Positions 10,813-21,700 of a stretch of 64,000 nt of DNA are shown here, piece by piece. The DNA lies in the NCBI GenBank assembly GCA_945910005.1, contig OX246745.1, forward strand, positions 45,418,822-45,482,821, read 5' to 3'. Under the pieces are notes generated by a model that worked only from the letters and a program-made list of their open reading frames with translations, was not told where the DNA came from and searched no databases. Origin of the DNA: Isoperla grammatica (taxonomy: Eukaryota > Arthropoda > Insecta > Plecoptera > Perlodidae). Within the stretch, counting starts at the first letter, position 1. Each line of letters begins with the position of its first letter. The position numbers were made by a program, and so were the translations under genes.

Positions 10813-10935
10813 TACATACATTCTACATCGTGTAACATGGGCGTGTATGTATTTGCAGCCAACAAACATCAACACGACCCACTAACCTACCAAACTTTCA
10901 AGGGATGTCAGGCAGGTGGGACTTAATTATTTAAA
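10813..10935. repeat. repeat Y, diverged copy
   Basis: Shares the TACATCGTGTAACATGGGCG word, CAACAAACATCAACA and GGGATGTCAGGCAGGTGGGA with the copies at 310-612. Confidence 0.65.
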
Positions 10936-11459
10936 AGTACACAAAGTACATACATTAATATAAAATACATTAATAAAATATAATATAAAATACATTTATA
11001 TAAAACTGTCGTATATACTCTGTGTTATCGGGGACCCTTTCAACACCGAACAGTGGGTGTTAGGACACTTTGATTTGAATCTGGCGGTACTAAGCGCGAG
11101 CGCTCATTGGTTGTTTAATTAAAAAAATTTCGTTTCTTCGGACGCCGTTAGATAGCATTACATACTTCTTTGGAATAGCTTCTAGTCGATAAAGGAGTTG
11201 GACAACAATAATTGATTATTATAATGGACAAAGTTTAAATTTATCCATACGCATCATTTTACACGGGCGTGTATAAAAGCTGTGGATTGAGCTTTTCCTG
11301 TGATTTAAAGAGCTCGTATATTTAATATTGAATCAACGTTTCCAAATATGTTGTCATGGAGTCCGTAAGATATACCATCCGGTCACAGGTAGCTTTCAAT
11401 CACAAATGTGTGTTTTGAAAAATACGGAAATGGGTGTTTATTCCGATTTCTTTTATGTA
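10936..11459. other. no gene seen
   Basis: AT-rich sequence; one ACACGGGCGTGTAT word near 11262 recalls repeat Y. No credible gene. Confidence 0.45.
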
Positions 11460-13765
11460 CACGGCTACCTCGTGTCGTCAGGTTTAAAGCTTTTTCCATC
11501 AAGTAAGAACTAAACATATTTAATAAAGAATCGCCAAAACTTATTCTATCATCAATTTTTTAAAAAGTTGATAATAAGTTCGTACTTTGGTCACTTGAAA
11601 AAAACATAGTTGAAATTTCGGCGCATCTTGGATCGTTCAAATGCTTCCCGGTACGTTCCGGTACAGTTGTCGTCAACCAAAAGCATATCATCAAAAACAT
11701 ATTGAAACGAGCTTTAAAATGATACCAAAATGGGCTGTCCGATTTCAAAAGGGAATTAATGGGGGAACGTCCAGAAAGTGACGATCGAGAAATCGATTTA
11801 TACATGTAACCAATGAAGAATTAATATGTCAGAGACGGTACGTGCCGGGTACGTCTGGGTACGTTGAAACAATAGCCAATAGTCCCAGGCACTAGATAAT
11901 TTGGGCTTAAAAAATTACAAAAAATTCAAACATGCTTTTTTTACACATTGAAAACACTTTTTCCGACATTCCCCTGGAAAAACACGGCAAAGAATTAAAT
12001 TTAATTAAAAAAGTCCCAAGTTCGGGGGCCCGTAACTAAGTCCAGGGACATTTCTAAATAAAAATGCCTGTCCTCAAAGTTTCTAAATTTAGTTAAATTT
12101 ATTTAAATGTAAAATTCATTTCTTTAAAAAAAATTTTGAGTGTGCTGAGCCAAAAGTCGCAGAAAGTGGTCGATTATTTTCGTCGTTTTTTTACACATTG
12201 AACAATTAAAAAACTCGTTGGGGGTAAAGTTTCAGGCAGAAAAAAAAAACATTCAAATTAAGTCAGATAAATTGAAAAGAATACTGTAGCGACAAAATTT
12301 ACGTACCCTTATTGGGGTGGGGGTGAGAAGAGTTCAAACCCAAAACACCTAAAAAACTGAAAACTTGAAAATAACTTTGCGCATCTAGCCATGTCAGGTG
12401 AAAAATCTCGTAAACGGTACGTGCCCGGTACTTGCGGGTACTGCTAATACGTCTTCAATACCTTCGGACATCTGCCATTTTTGTAAAAAAAAATGAAAGA
12501 ATTTTTCGTAAGTGTTTGTTTCGACGTTTAATAAAATGTACCGGGAAAAAAACGGGCGCATTCGATCGTTCAAAACACATTATCGGGGACGCCCGTGAAG
12601 TTAAAGTTTTGAAAATGGTGTCATCGAATAGAAATATGTTCACTTATTAACATAGGGTACAACAAAGTTTTGGATGTCATTTGAACAACACTTTTAATAC
12701 GCCAAAACTAAAAGATTTTTTTGAATGTGTTTTCGCCGCCGTCGAAAAACGTTGCGGTAACGTCTGTCATCCGGTGTGGGGGTAACTTTTCGGATATATT
12801 CTTTCATGCCCTTGTACGGGCAAGTATTCAGCATCCATAAATGGTAAAAGAAAAAATATAAAAAATCTCTAACCTGACGAAAAAAAATAAAATCTAAACC
12901 CGTGTAAAACGAAAATGTAAGTGCCCATAACTAAGGAATGGGGACAAAATTCAAAAATCTGTTCCCTGATGTTCAAGTTTTTGTGGAGCTCTTTGCGATG
13001 AAAAAGTCAAAAAAGTCCGAAACCCAAAACTGTGCAAAAAAAGTCTTCTCGTCCACTTTTTTCGGCAAACACTACCAAATGTACACGATTTGTGTGACTA
13101 AAGTTCCGGGACAAAATCAAAAATTTTCAAACTACCGGAAAGCCAGACGATAACGTAAGGTAACGAAACAAAAACAAAGGGCATAGTTCGTTTGGGTCGA
13201 CGGGCAGGGCCGTTTGAACGAGAAATTTAATAAAAGTAGAAAATCGGCCAAAATCGGGTTTCAAAACTTTGCCGACTTTGGTTGCCCGTAACTATCGAAC
13301 GGGACGCCGGTATTTAAAGTGGGGTGTATCAAAAGTTTTGCAATTTAGTTGTGTGCATTAACAAAAACAAAAGAAATTTTTTGAAAAATTCTTTGACCTC
13401 GAAAAACGAAAAGCCGCACGTCGGGGCGGAGAATTTTCCGCCGATTGCCGGAAAAACCACTCCACGGCGGTAGGTAAAAGGGGTGGAAAAAAATCGCGAC
13501 TACCACCCTTTTGTGGTGAAAGGGCAAGCGCTTCCGAATACCGGGTCGGCGGGTGGAAAAAGTTGACGGTTTGGGCGTGACGATTTTTCTAAAAAAAATC
13601 GCGATTATCTCGGAAATCCACACATTTCCAGTTTCCACGCGAAGAAAGGCAGGAAAAATGTCGAAAAATGGAAAATCCAAAAATACCATCGGAAAGCCAG
13701 GAAAATTTCCGTCGTGGACATTGTCCAGTATGTTGACGTTTTTCACTTTCCGCGCCGCCTAGGGG
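11460..13765. repeat. unclassified dispersed repeat, copy B
   Basis: Direct-orientation relative of copy A (7660-9360), longer by insertions around 11930-12420. Order of shared blocks is the same throughout. Recurrent CCCGTAACT/CCCATAACT with downstream ACGGGRAC motifs occur near 12025, 12920 and 13284. GGTACGTGCC-type clusters occur near 11647, 11836 and 12417. No open frame is conserved between copies. Confidence 0.75.
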
Positions 13766-14840
13766 GTGGAAAGTGCGACGCGCGTCCCCACTAGAGGGTT
13801 TCGCCTGTACCGTAATACAGGGTGGGTAGATACTGCACATATGTAATGTAGGCTATGTATAACAAACATGACAACTTCAAATACTCACACATCCTTGAGA
13901 TGTGTATATGAGTGGAATTGTAGAAGGCTTATATTGAAATATATCTTCTTCTTCTTCTTTCGAACACCCAGAGTTGGAATTTATGCCATTCTCTGCCTAG
14001 TTGCCCAATAAAGGTTTGCCACATATTTCCTTCTTGCTATATTTTGGTTGTGGATGAGACATCGTGTCAGCATGCTAACTATGCAAATTTTGGATCGCGA
14101 AATAACGCAATTTGAAGTTTTAACCACGAAATCCATGAAATATCCATGTATTTGCAAAATAAAACTGAAATTACGAAAATGTATTGAATAGCTATTGCCC
14201 AAAAATAATAAATGTTTGTGTAAGAAAAAATGCACACCTGAATTAAAATATAAAGAAAATAGTTAACAAGTAGGCCTACTTTTTATACACAGGAATGACT
14301 CGTGTTCATTTGATTGATATTCCTAAATTGATTATATATATAAGGTTTTTTTCTTGCTATGCGCCTTACAAAAATAACATGGCCAAAACGTTTTCTTGCT
14401 ATGCGCCTTACAAAAATAACATCGCCAAAACGTGAAATTTACATTTTGAAAAACGGAATTTGGGAAAAAATAAAACCATTTGTGTATGGCTCTAATACTC
14501 ATACATTGAAACACTTGCCAGGGAGGTAGCTAGTGCTGCAGTGGATTGTGAAGTGTATGTATGGTACCGGTAATGAGATGCAGCAAGAAGCTGTCACATT
14601 CATCAGTAAAGGCACATCATAGCACAGCAACCAAGAGGAGAGTGCAAAAAGAGTGGATTGATAAAGGGAAAGGTAAAGCATGGCAGAAGATAACTACTGA
14701 AAATATCAAGAAGTATGGAAATAGACAAACAGCTATTAAACAGTTTATACATCAAAGTAAAGGAAGGAAGGACTTCAAAAACAATCTATGTTTAGTGTAT
14801 ATTTGGAGAGGCTAAAATGGCTGAGTTAACTGGAACCAAG
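13766..14840. other. no gene seen; one 42-bp tandem duplication
   Basis: Contains a direct duplication at 14349-14390 and 14391-14432 (core CTTGCTATGCGCCTTACAAA). An 84-codon open frame at 14561-14815 has no recognisable features. The rest is featureless AT-rich DNA. Confidence 0.5.
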
Positions 14841-15262
14841 GATCTGGCCCGGCTCGGCTTGGCCCGGCTTGGTTGTATAAAGCCCGTTTTTTTACGCCGG
14901 CTGGTTAGCTTGGTTTAGCGCGGATCGCTTTCTGAGCCCAGCTGGCTAGCTAGCTTGCTTTGGCTCGGCTCACTTTTCAAGCCCGGCTCGGAAGCTTGGC
15001 TTAGCCCGGCTCGCTTTCTGAGCGCAGCTGGCTAGCTTGCTTTGGCTCGGCTCACTTTTCAAGCCCGGCTCACTTTCTGCGCCAAGCTAGCTTGTTTTTG
15101 CCCGGCTTGCTTGCCCAGCTTGATTTGGCCCGACTGGCTTTTTAAGCCCAGCTTGATTTGACGCGGCTCACTTTCCACGCTGAGCTTGCTAGCTTGATTT
15201 AGCCCAGCTTGGCTTGACCAAAGATTATAATCTTTATAATCTTTGGTTTGACCCAGCTCACT
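14841..15262. repeat. degenerate GCCCGGCTTGG minisatellite, left block
   Basis: Roughly 400 bp of imperfect ~10-15 bp units built from GCCCGGCT, TGGCTTGG, AGCTTGCT and GGCTCACTTT. Near the end, 15218-15248 forms a small perfect hairpin (CCAAAGATTATA arms). A second block is at 16010-16430. Confidence 0.85.
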
Positions 15263-15659
15263 TTTGACTTAAAGCTGAGTTGGGGATTGCAGATTTGCTA
15301 CCTTCACCATCAACATTTTGACTAGGCCTAGCAAATGTTTGTTTAATTAATCTGTAATTGGTAAGTAAGAGGAACAGTTCTGCTTTCTATGTTCACTAGT
15401 ATATAGAAGTAAGCGTACTTCTCAAAATGCATAGATGATAGCGACATGAAATGAGCAATTGTTATCATCATATTATCGTGGCCATGCGCTGCAATATGCC
15501 ATTACGCCAATTCTGTTTCACTGGCGACAAGTTGCATTCTGTCTGGGCTCTACCGCGCGCACGGCATCATCAACTGTATGTTATCAGGGGGAGGGGGGCG
15601 TGGGCGAACAGTGACAAGCGAACAGTTACGAGAGGGTGCAAGACAACCAAAGTGACTAG
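15263..15659. other. no gene seen
   Basis: Unique-looking sequence between the minisatellite and the SINE; no convincing frame. Confidence 0.4.
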
Positions 15660-15667
15660 CTCACAGC

Positions 15668-15947
15668 ACCAATAGAGGTTGCTCAGCGGTAAGACGCGAG
15701 AATCTAATTCTGGAGGTCGCCGGTTCGATTCTGGCCACCGGCAGTCCTGACTGAAGGTTTTTTCCGAGGTTTTCCTCAGTCGTAAAGGCAAATGCTGGGA
15801 TTGAGTCCTACTAATAGCTATCGGAAATTCCTTCCCAGCTATCCAAACACCCAAATAACCTAGTTAGTCACCAGAAGAAGGGCACATCAGGTAAACCTAA
15901 TGTGCACGATATAACAGGTATTCCTACGAACGATTATTATTTATTAT
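15668..15947 (+). mobile_element. tRNA-derived SINE
   Basis: The head (about 15674-15748) looks like a tRNA with an A box in GCTCAGCGGTAAGACG and a B box GGTTCGATTC. It is followed by a conserved-looking SINE body (CCGAGGTTTTCCTCAGTCG, then AAATGCTGGGAT) and an ATT-rich tail. An 8-bp duplication CTCACAGC flanks it at 15660-15667 and 15948-15955, consistent with LINE-mediated insertion. It would be transcribed by RNA polymerase III from the internal A and B boxes. Family not identified. Confidence 0.8.
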
Positions 15948-16009
15948 CTCACAGCGAGAAGCGAGCGTGAGACTTGGCAAAATGTTCTTGCAGACGGGTA
16001 TTGGCGGGT

Positions 16010-16430
16010 ATTCGGCCCGGCTTGGTTTGGCTTGGCTTGGTTAGGCTCACTTTCGGCCCGGCTTGGATTAGCCTGGCTTAGTTCGGCTTGCTTTCAGCCC
16101 GGCTCAGTTGAGCTCAGTTTTGGCCCGGCTTGGTTTGGCTTGGCTTAGTTAGGCTCGCTTACGGCCTGGCTCAGTTTCGGCCCGGCTTGGTTTGGCTTGG
16201 CTTAGTTAGGCTTGGTTTCGGCCCGGCTCAGTTGAGCTCAGTTTCGGCCCGGCTTGGTTTAGCTCGGCTCGTTTATGGCCCGGCTTGCTTAAGCCCGGCT
16301 TGGATTTTGTGAGCTTGCTTTCGGCTGGGCTTGCTTTGGCATTGTGTCGAAGCCACGGCACAGCTTGAAGCCCGGCTTACTTTACTCAGCGCCGGCTTGA
16401 CTTGGCTTGAGCTTGGTTTAAAATAAAAGT
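16010..16430. repeat. degenerate GCCCGGCTTGG minisatellite, right block
   Basis: Same unit vocabulary as 14841-15262 (GGCCCGGCTTGGTTTGGCTT and relatives), here with a looser ~50-60 bp higher-order pattern. Confidence 0.85.
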
Positions 16431-16846
16431 GAGCCGGATCCTTGATTGGAACTCAGAACAAGATAAACATGTTCTAGTGAGGGAAAAGGGACAGAAGGAC
16501 GACAGCTTACCTGAGAAAGTAGATAGGTCGCTTTGAGAAATATATAAGTGAGAAGACCAATAAATAAATATACCGAGACGTTTCGGACAACTAGTGGTCT
16601 TGATCACTCGGCATGAGTAGAAGTAAGAGTGCCAGATAGAAGACCAGTGCTAACAAGTTGCAACACTATTCTAATAATTATGACTGAGGAACGTACATTA
16701 CCATTCTGTTTCGATAAGGAAAAATAAAAATAGTTATTAAAATTAATATTTGAACCATATGTTTGAAACTCACCTAGAACACTTTGACAAAATATTTTTA
16801 GATACAGCTGAAACGCTTTTCTTAAAATGAGATCTGTCTGTTTCAG
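16431..16846. other. intron sequence upstream of Eph TM exon
   Basis: No gene or element seen. A polypyrimidine stretch and TTTCAG acceptor end it at 16846. Confidence 0.5.
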
Positions 16847-16958
16847 CATACGTTGGCGACGAGGACAATATGCAGGTTCGAATCATTGCCGGTGCCACCG
16901 TGGCCGTCGTGGTGCTTCTGGTCATCATTATCATCATGACAGTCTTGTTCCTAAGAAG
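16847..16958 (+). CDS. Eph: Eph receptor tyrosine kinase, transmembrane exon
   Basis: 112-bp exon bounded by TTTCAG and a consensus GTAAGT donor. It starts with two bases finishing a codon and reads YVGDEDNMQVRIIAGATV, then a long Val/Ile/Leu run and LFLRR: an acidic extracellular stalk, one membrane-spanning helix of about 22 residues and a basic stop-transfer. It ends with two bases of a codon, which the exon at 21630 completes. Eph receptors are single-pass receptors for ephrins that steer cells and axons; this exon joins the fibronectin III part to the cytoplasmic side. A TM helix alone would not identify the family. The call rests on orientation, phase and the diagnostic exon at 43586. 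The preceding FNIII exon was not found in the window. Confidence 0.8.
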
Positions 16959-17337
16959 GTAAGTGCACCTTTGTGCCATCTCTATGATCCTAGAATATAG
17001 AAGAACATGATTTTTGTTTCCAAAAATTAAGGTTTAACCCTGTGTGGATCAATTATCTTGTTTAATGTTCTTGGTACGCAATGTCCTCATTTGTTTGTCT
17101 ACAACAATTACTTGGGTTCAAGATGGTAGCCAAGATAGGTCAAGCACGGACACTGTAGACTAGGCCGGGTAGGAGACTGCACCACCTTTTTACTCTATGA
17201 CACGTATAATGCAGACTTTCCGATTTTATTTCTTACCAAACATCCCGTCATCCTTTGGCACGGTCTTCTTTATTATGTATAACCTATCCAGGCACTACAT
17301 CGCTATATGTCTTTCCGGCTACAATAAAGTTAACTGC
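16959..17337. other. Eph intron sequence, no element seen
   Basis: Start of the ~4.7-kb intron (16959-21629); nothing recognisable before the MITE. Confidence 0.5.
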
Positions 17338-17345
17338 TCCCAAAT

Positions 17346-17982
17346 TTGGGATGTCAATACCCAGAAATAGTTGTACCCGGGTACCCTCGCGCCGTACCCG
17401 GACTACCCGGGTAGTAAATAATACTAAATACGCGTTTTATCGTCATGGGTGTCAAATGATTCGCAAAGTTGTGGAAAGAGACAATATATTGTTAAATGGT
17501 ATCAGGTTGCATTGTCCGATGCAAAACGATCGCGGAAGTATTCAACAAAGCTATGAATTCGGTGGTCGGCCGCGTCAAAGCGATGACGTCGTAGTCCAAG
17601 CTCGAACACGAGAACATGATTGCGGTAAAGCTACGACGGGCAGGTGCGCTCCCTCGGACTCGCAACCGTTCCGCAGCATTCTTCCATAGGCCTACAGAAG
17701 ATGATACTAATTGGGCTTTACGTCTCATTTTTTTGCGACGATGACTAATCAAGACGTTGGGGGGGGGGGGGGGGGGGGGGTGTCAAGTTAAATGCCGGCA
17801 AATTGACAAGCGCGGCTCGTACGCTTGCACAAAGAGGTCAGTAAGGGAAAAATATCCGAATGTTGAATTGATTTCGTTTTGAACAGAAGAAGGGAACGGG
17901 TAATATCAGGTAACGGGTATTAACAAGTTGGAACCGTACCCGTGTGTACCGGGCGGGTAACGGGTACCCGTTGACATCCCTA
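17346..17982. mobile_element. hAT-type MITE, GC-rich family G, copy 1
   Basis: 637 bp with terminal inverted repeats around GGGATGTCAA and an 8-bp target duplication TCCCAAAT (17338-17345 and 17983-17990). Subterminal regions are packed with ACCCGGGTACCC-type words and their complements, and a run of about 20 G lies at 17761-17780. A 144-codon + frame across it shows no known domain. Closely related in layout to 61744-62233. Confidence 0.88.
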
Positions 17983-18269
17983 TCCCAAATGTTGTAGGCC
18001 TACAATGACGTACCCTACAGAAAATGATGTGAGAAGAGCGTATATTGACAGCGGCAAGGTACTAAAGCAAAGACCTTCCCTGACCGAGAGTCCAGAAAGC
18101 TTCGTAGTTCTCTCACCGGTCATCTTTTCAAAAATGCCTATAGATGTTGTGTCGCCCATTGGTCGAACGTTGGGAGGGAATTTTCATAAGTGATCAATCG
18201 CTTTGCGAGTGCTAAGATATGCGGCTATGAGGTGGGGGGAAACGGTTGGGACGCAGGTTCTTCCATTTC

Positions 18270-18440
18270 AGGAGGTTGCTAGGAGGGATCTTAAACATCT
18301 TAATAGGATATATCCTCATTTAAGCACTTGCCTCCTAGTTTTAGTACATGCATCCATTTTTAGGAGGTATCTAGAACATCCTAAACATAATAGGATATCC
18401 TAATTCGAGCACATACTTCCTAGTTTTAGTACCTCCTAAC
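18270..18440. repeat. two-copy ~85-bp tandem duplication
   Basis: 18271-18348 and 18361-18434 share AGGAGGT, AACATC, AATAGGATAT and TCCTAGTTTTAGTAC in the same order. The segment begins CAGGAGG and ends CCTCTCCTG, so it may be a small palindromic element. 17991-18269 holds nothing recognisable. Confidence 0.6.
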
Positions 18441-18650
18441 TCCTCTCCTGTGTTTAAACATTGGGGATCTATGTTTTGATATGTATTACACTGCATGTAA
18501 AAATAGCAAATGTGTGCTATAGTAAAACTTGACTACAACTTAGTGTACGGGATGTTGGCCGCTATGTGTAAAAAGTAGAAACCGCAATACCTAATGTATG
18601 GCAGTGTGCTCGACGTCACGTGAACATCAGTAATAAGTAGCAGTGGCTTT

Positions 18651-21282
18651 GTTGACTTTCAACAAGTAGGCTACATTTTGGACTGAACTAGGAGGCCACC
18701 ACAATGGGATGTGTTGACTTTCAACAAGTAGGCTACATTTTGGACTGAACTAGGAGGCCACCACAATGGGATGTGTTGACTTGTAACAAGTACATTTTGG
18801 ACTGAACTAAGAGGCCACCACAATGGGATGTGTTGACTTGTAACAAGTACATTTTGGACTGAACTAGGAGGCCACCACAATGGGATGTGTTGACTTGTAA
18901 CAAGTACATTTTGGACTGAACTAGGAGGCCACCACAATGGGATGTGTTGACTTGTAACAAGTACATTTTGGACTGAACTAAGAGGCCACCACAATGGGAT
19001 GTGTTGACTTGTAACAAGTACATTTTGGACTGAACTAGGAGGCCACCACAATGGGATGTGTTGACTTGTAACAAGTACATTTTGGACTGAACTAAGAGGC
19101 CACCACAATGGGATGTGTTGACTTGTAACAAGTACATTTTGGACTAAACTAAGAGGCCACCACAATGGGATGTGTTGACTTGTAACAAGTACATTTTGGA
19201 CTGAACTAAGAGGCCACCACAATGGGATGTGTTGACTTGTAACAAGTACATTTTGGACTGAACTAAGAGGCCACCACAATGGGATGTGTTGACTTGTAAC
19301 AAGTACATTTTGGACTGAACTAAGAGGCCACCACAATGGGATGTGTTGACTTGTAACAAGTACATTTTGGACTGAACTAAGAGGCCACCACAATGGGATG
19401 TGTTGACTTGTAACAAGTACATTTTGGACTGAACTAAGAGGCCACCACAATGGGATGTGTTGACTTGTAACAAGTACATTTTGGACTGAACTAAGAGGCC
19501 ACCACAATGGGATGTGTTGACTTGTAACAAGTACATTTTGGACTGAACTAAGAGGCCACCACAATGGGATGTGTTGACTTGTAACAAGTACATTTTGGAC
19601 TGAACTAAGAGGCCACCACAATGGGATGTGTTGACTTGTAACAAGTACATTTTGGACTGAACTAAGAGGCCACCACAATGGGATGTGTTGACTTGTAACA
19701 AGTACATTTTGGACTGAACTAAGAGGCCACCACAATGGGATGTGTTGACTTGTAACAAGTACATTTTGGACTGAACTAAGAGGCCACCACAATGGGATGT
19801 GTTGACTTGTAACAAGTACATTTTGGACTGAACTAAGAGGCCACCACAATGGGATGTGTTGACTTGTAACAAGTACATTTTGGACTGAACTAAGAGGCCA
19901 CCACAATGGGATGTGTTGACTTGTAACAAGTACATTTTGGACTGAACTAAGAGGCCACCACAATGGGATGTGTTGACTTGTAACAAGTACATTTTGGACT
20001 GAACTAAGAGGCCTCCACAATGGGATGTGTTGACTTGTATCAAGTACATTTTGGACTGAACTAAGAGGCCACCACAATGGGATGTGTTGACTTGTAACAA
20101 GTACATTTTGGACTGAACTAAGAGGCCACCACAATGGGATGTGTTGACTTGTAACAAGTACATTTTGGACTGAACTAAGAGGCCACCACAATGGGATGTG
20201 TTGACTTGTAACAAGTACATTTTGGACTGAACTAAGAGGCCACCACAATGGGATGTGTTGACTTGTAACAAGTACATTTTGGACTGAACTAAGAGGCCAC
20301 CACAATGGGATGTGTTGACTTGTAACAAGTACATTTTGGACTGAACTAAGAGGCCACCACAATGGGATGTGTTGACTTGTAACAAGTACATTTTGGACTG
20401 AACTAAGAGGCCACCACAATGGGATGTGTTGACTTGTAACAAGTACATTTTGGACTGAACTAAGAGGCCATTACAATGGGATGTGTTGACTTGTAACAAG
20501 TACATTTTGGACTGAACTAAGAGGCCACCACAATGGGATGTGTTGACTTGTAACAAGTACATTTTGGACTGAACTAAGAGGCCACCACAATGGGATGTGT
20601 TGACTTGTAACAAGTACATTTTGGACTGAACTAAGAGGCCACCACAATGGGATGTGTTGACTTGTAACAAGTACATTTTGGACTGAACTAAGAGGCCACC
20701 ACAATGGGATGTGTTGACTTGTATCAAGTACATTTTGGACTGAACTAAGAGGCCACCACAATGGGATGTGTTGACTTGTAACAAGTACATTTTGGACTGA
20801 ACTAAGAGGCCACCACAATGGGATGTGTTGACTTGTAACAAGTACATTTTGGACTGAACTAAGAGGCCACCACAATGGGATGTGTTGACTTGTAACAAGT
20901 ACATTTTGGACTGAACTAAGAGGCCACCACAATGGGATGTGTTGACTTGTAACAAGTACATTTTGGACTGAACTAAGAGGCCACCACAATGGGATGTGTT
21001 GACTTGTAACAAGTACATTTTGGACTGAACTAAGAGGCCACCACAATGGGATGTGTTGACTTGTAACAAGTACATTTTGGACTGAACTAAGAGGCCACCA
21101 CAATGGGATGTGTTGACTTGTATCAAGTACATTTTGGACTGAACTAAGAGGCCACCACAATGGGATGTGTTGACTTGTAACAAGTACATTTTGGACTGAA
21201 CTAAGAGGCCACCACAATGGGATGTGTTGACTTGTAACAAGTACATTTTGGACTGAACTAAGAGGCCACCACAATGGGATGT
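18651..21282. repeat. 57-bp satellite, 46 copies, in the Eph intron
   Basis: Two 62-bp starter units (18651-18774, with TTTCAACAAGTAGGCTACA) are followed by 44 head-to-tail 57-bp units (18775-21282). Each 57-mer starts GTTGACTTGTAACAAGTACA and ends CACAATGGGATGT. Copies are almost identical. Early copies carry ACTAGG and the later ones ACTAAG, and a TATCAAG variant recurs at about 20037, 20721 and 21120 (12- and 7-unit spacing), which points to unequal exchange. Because 57 is a multiple of three, stop-free minus-strand frames run through the array, but they are a by-product of the repeat. The array ends 347 bp before an Eph exon. Confidence 0.97.
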
Positions 21283-21629
21283 TCAATGAAAAAAAATTTG
21301 AAGTTGCACAAATTGATTATAGAAGCAGACCAGAACATTATAAGTTGCATAATTGTGTTGAAGAATCTAGAATGCTTATGCTTGTGTTGTGTTTAAGGAT
21401 GATAAGGGTGTAGAAAGATTCAACACCATGTCTGTTGGCTCACTTATTTAATTAACTACATAGTTACATCTCGCTACTTGTTCACTTACTTGAGCCATGT
21501 ACAACAACTTGCTAACCAAGACGTCACATGCGGTTTGGACTGCTCACCGTACCACAGAAGGCAGTGTAGGCTTAATACATAACAATTAGGCATGTTGGCT
21601 ATAACGTTGTGAATGTTATGTTGTTACAG
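21283..21629. other. Eph intron end
   Basis: Unique-looking sequence between the satellite and the acceptor TTGTTACAG. No gene seen. Confidence 0.5.
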
Positions 21630-21700
21630 CCGTGGCAGTGACGAATGCAACAAGAAGCAGCCCAGTGACTGTGATACACTGGAGTACCGGAACGGAGAAG
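21630..21700 (+). CDS. Eph: Eph receptor tyrosine kinase, first juxtamembrane exon
   Basis: 71-bp exon between TTACAG and a GTATTT donor. With the two bases from the TM exon it reads (S)RGSDECNKKQPSDCDTLEY and then RNGE. This is a hydrophilic, basic-to-acidic cytoplasmic linker directly after the TM segment, the length expected of Eph juxtamembrane exons. One base is left over, and the two bases opening the exon at 43586 complete a valine codon. The reading frame is therefore continuous across all three exons. Its identity depends on the neighbours, since linkers of this kind are poorly conserved. The donor (GTATTT) is weaker than the one at 16959. Confidence 0.75.

Noticed and set aside
14561..14815. 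84-codon + frame
   Set aside because: Basic composition but no recognisable domain, no splice context and no repeat of the pattern elsewhere in the window.
15674..15748. Functional tRNA gene
   Set aside because: A and B boxes are present, but the acceptor stem does not pair properly, and the copy continues into a SINE body with a tail and target duplication.
18651..21282. CRISPR-like array
   Set aside because: Units are contiguous copies with no unique spacers, in a eukaryotic intron.
18671..21286. Minus-strand frames of up to 700 codons across the satellite
   Set aside because: They repeat one 19-residue unit and exist only because 57 is a multiple of three without stops. Two phases are open at once, and there are no gene signals.
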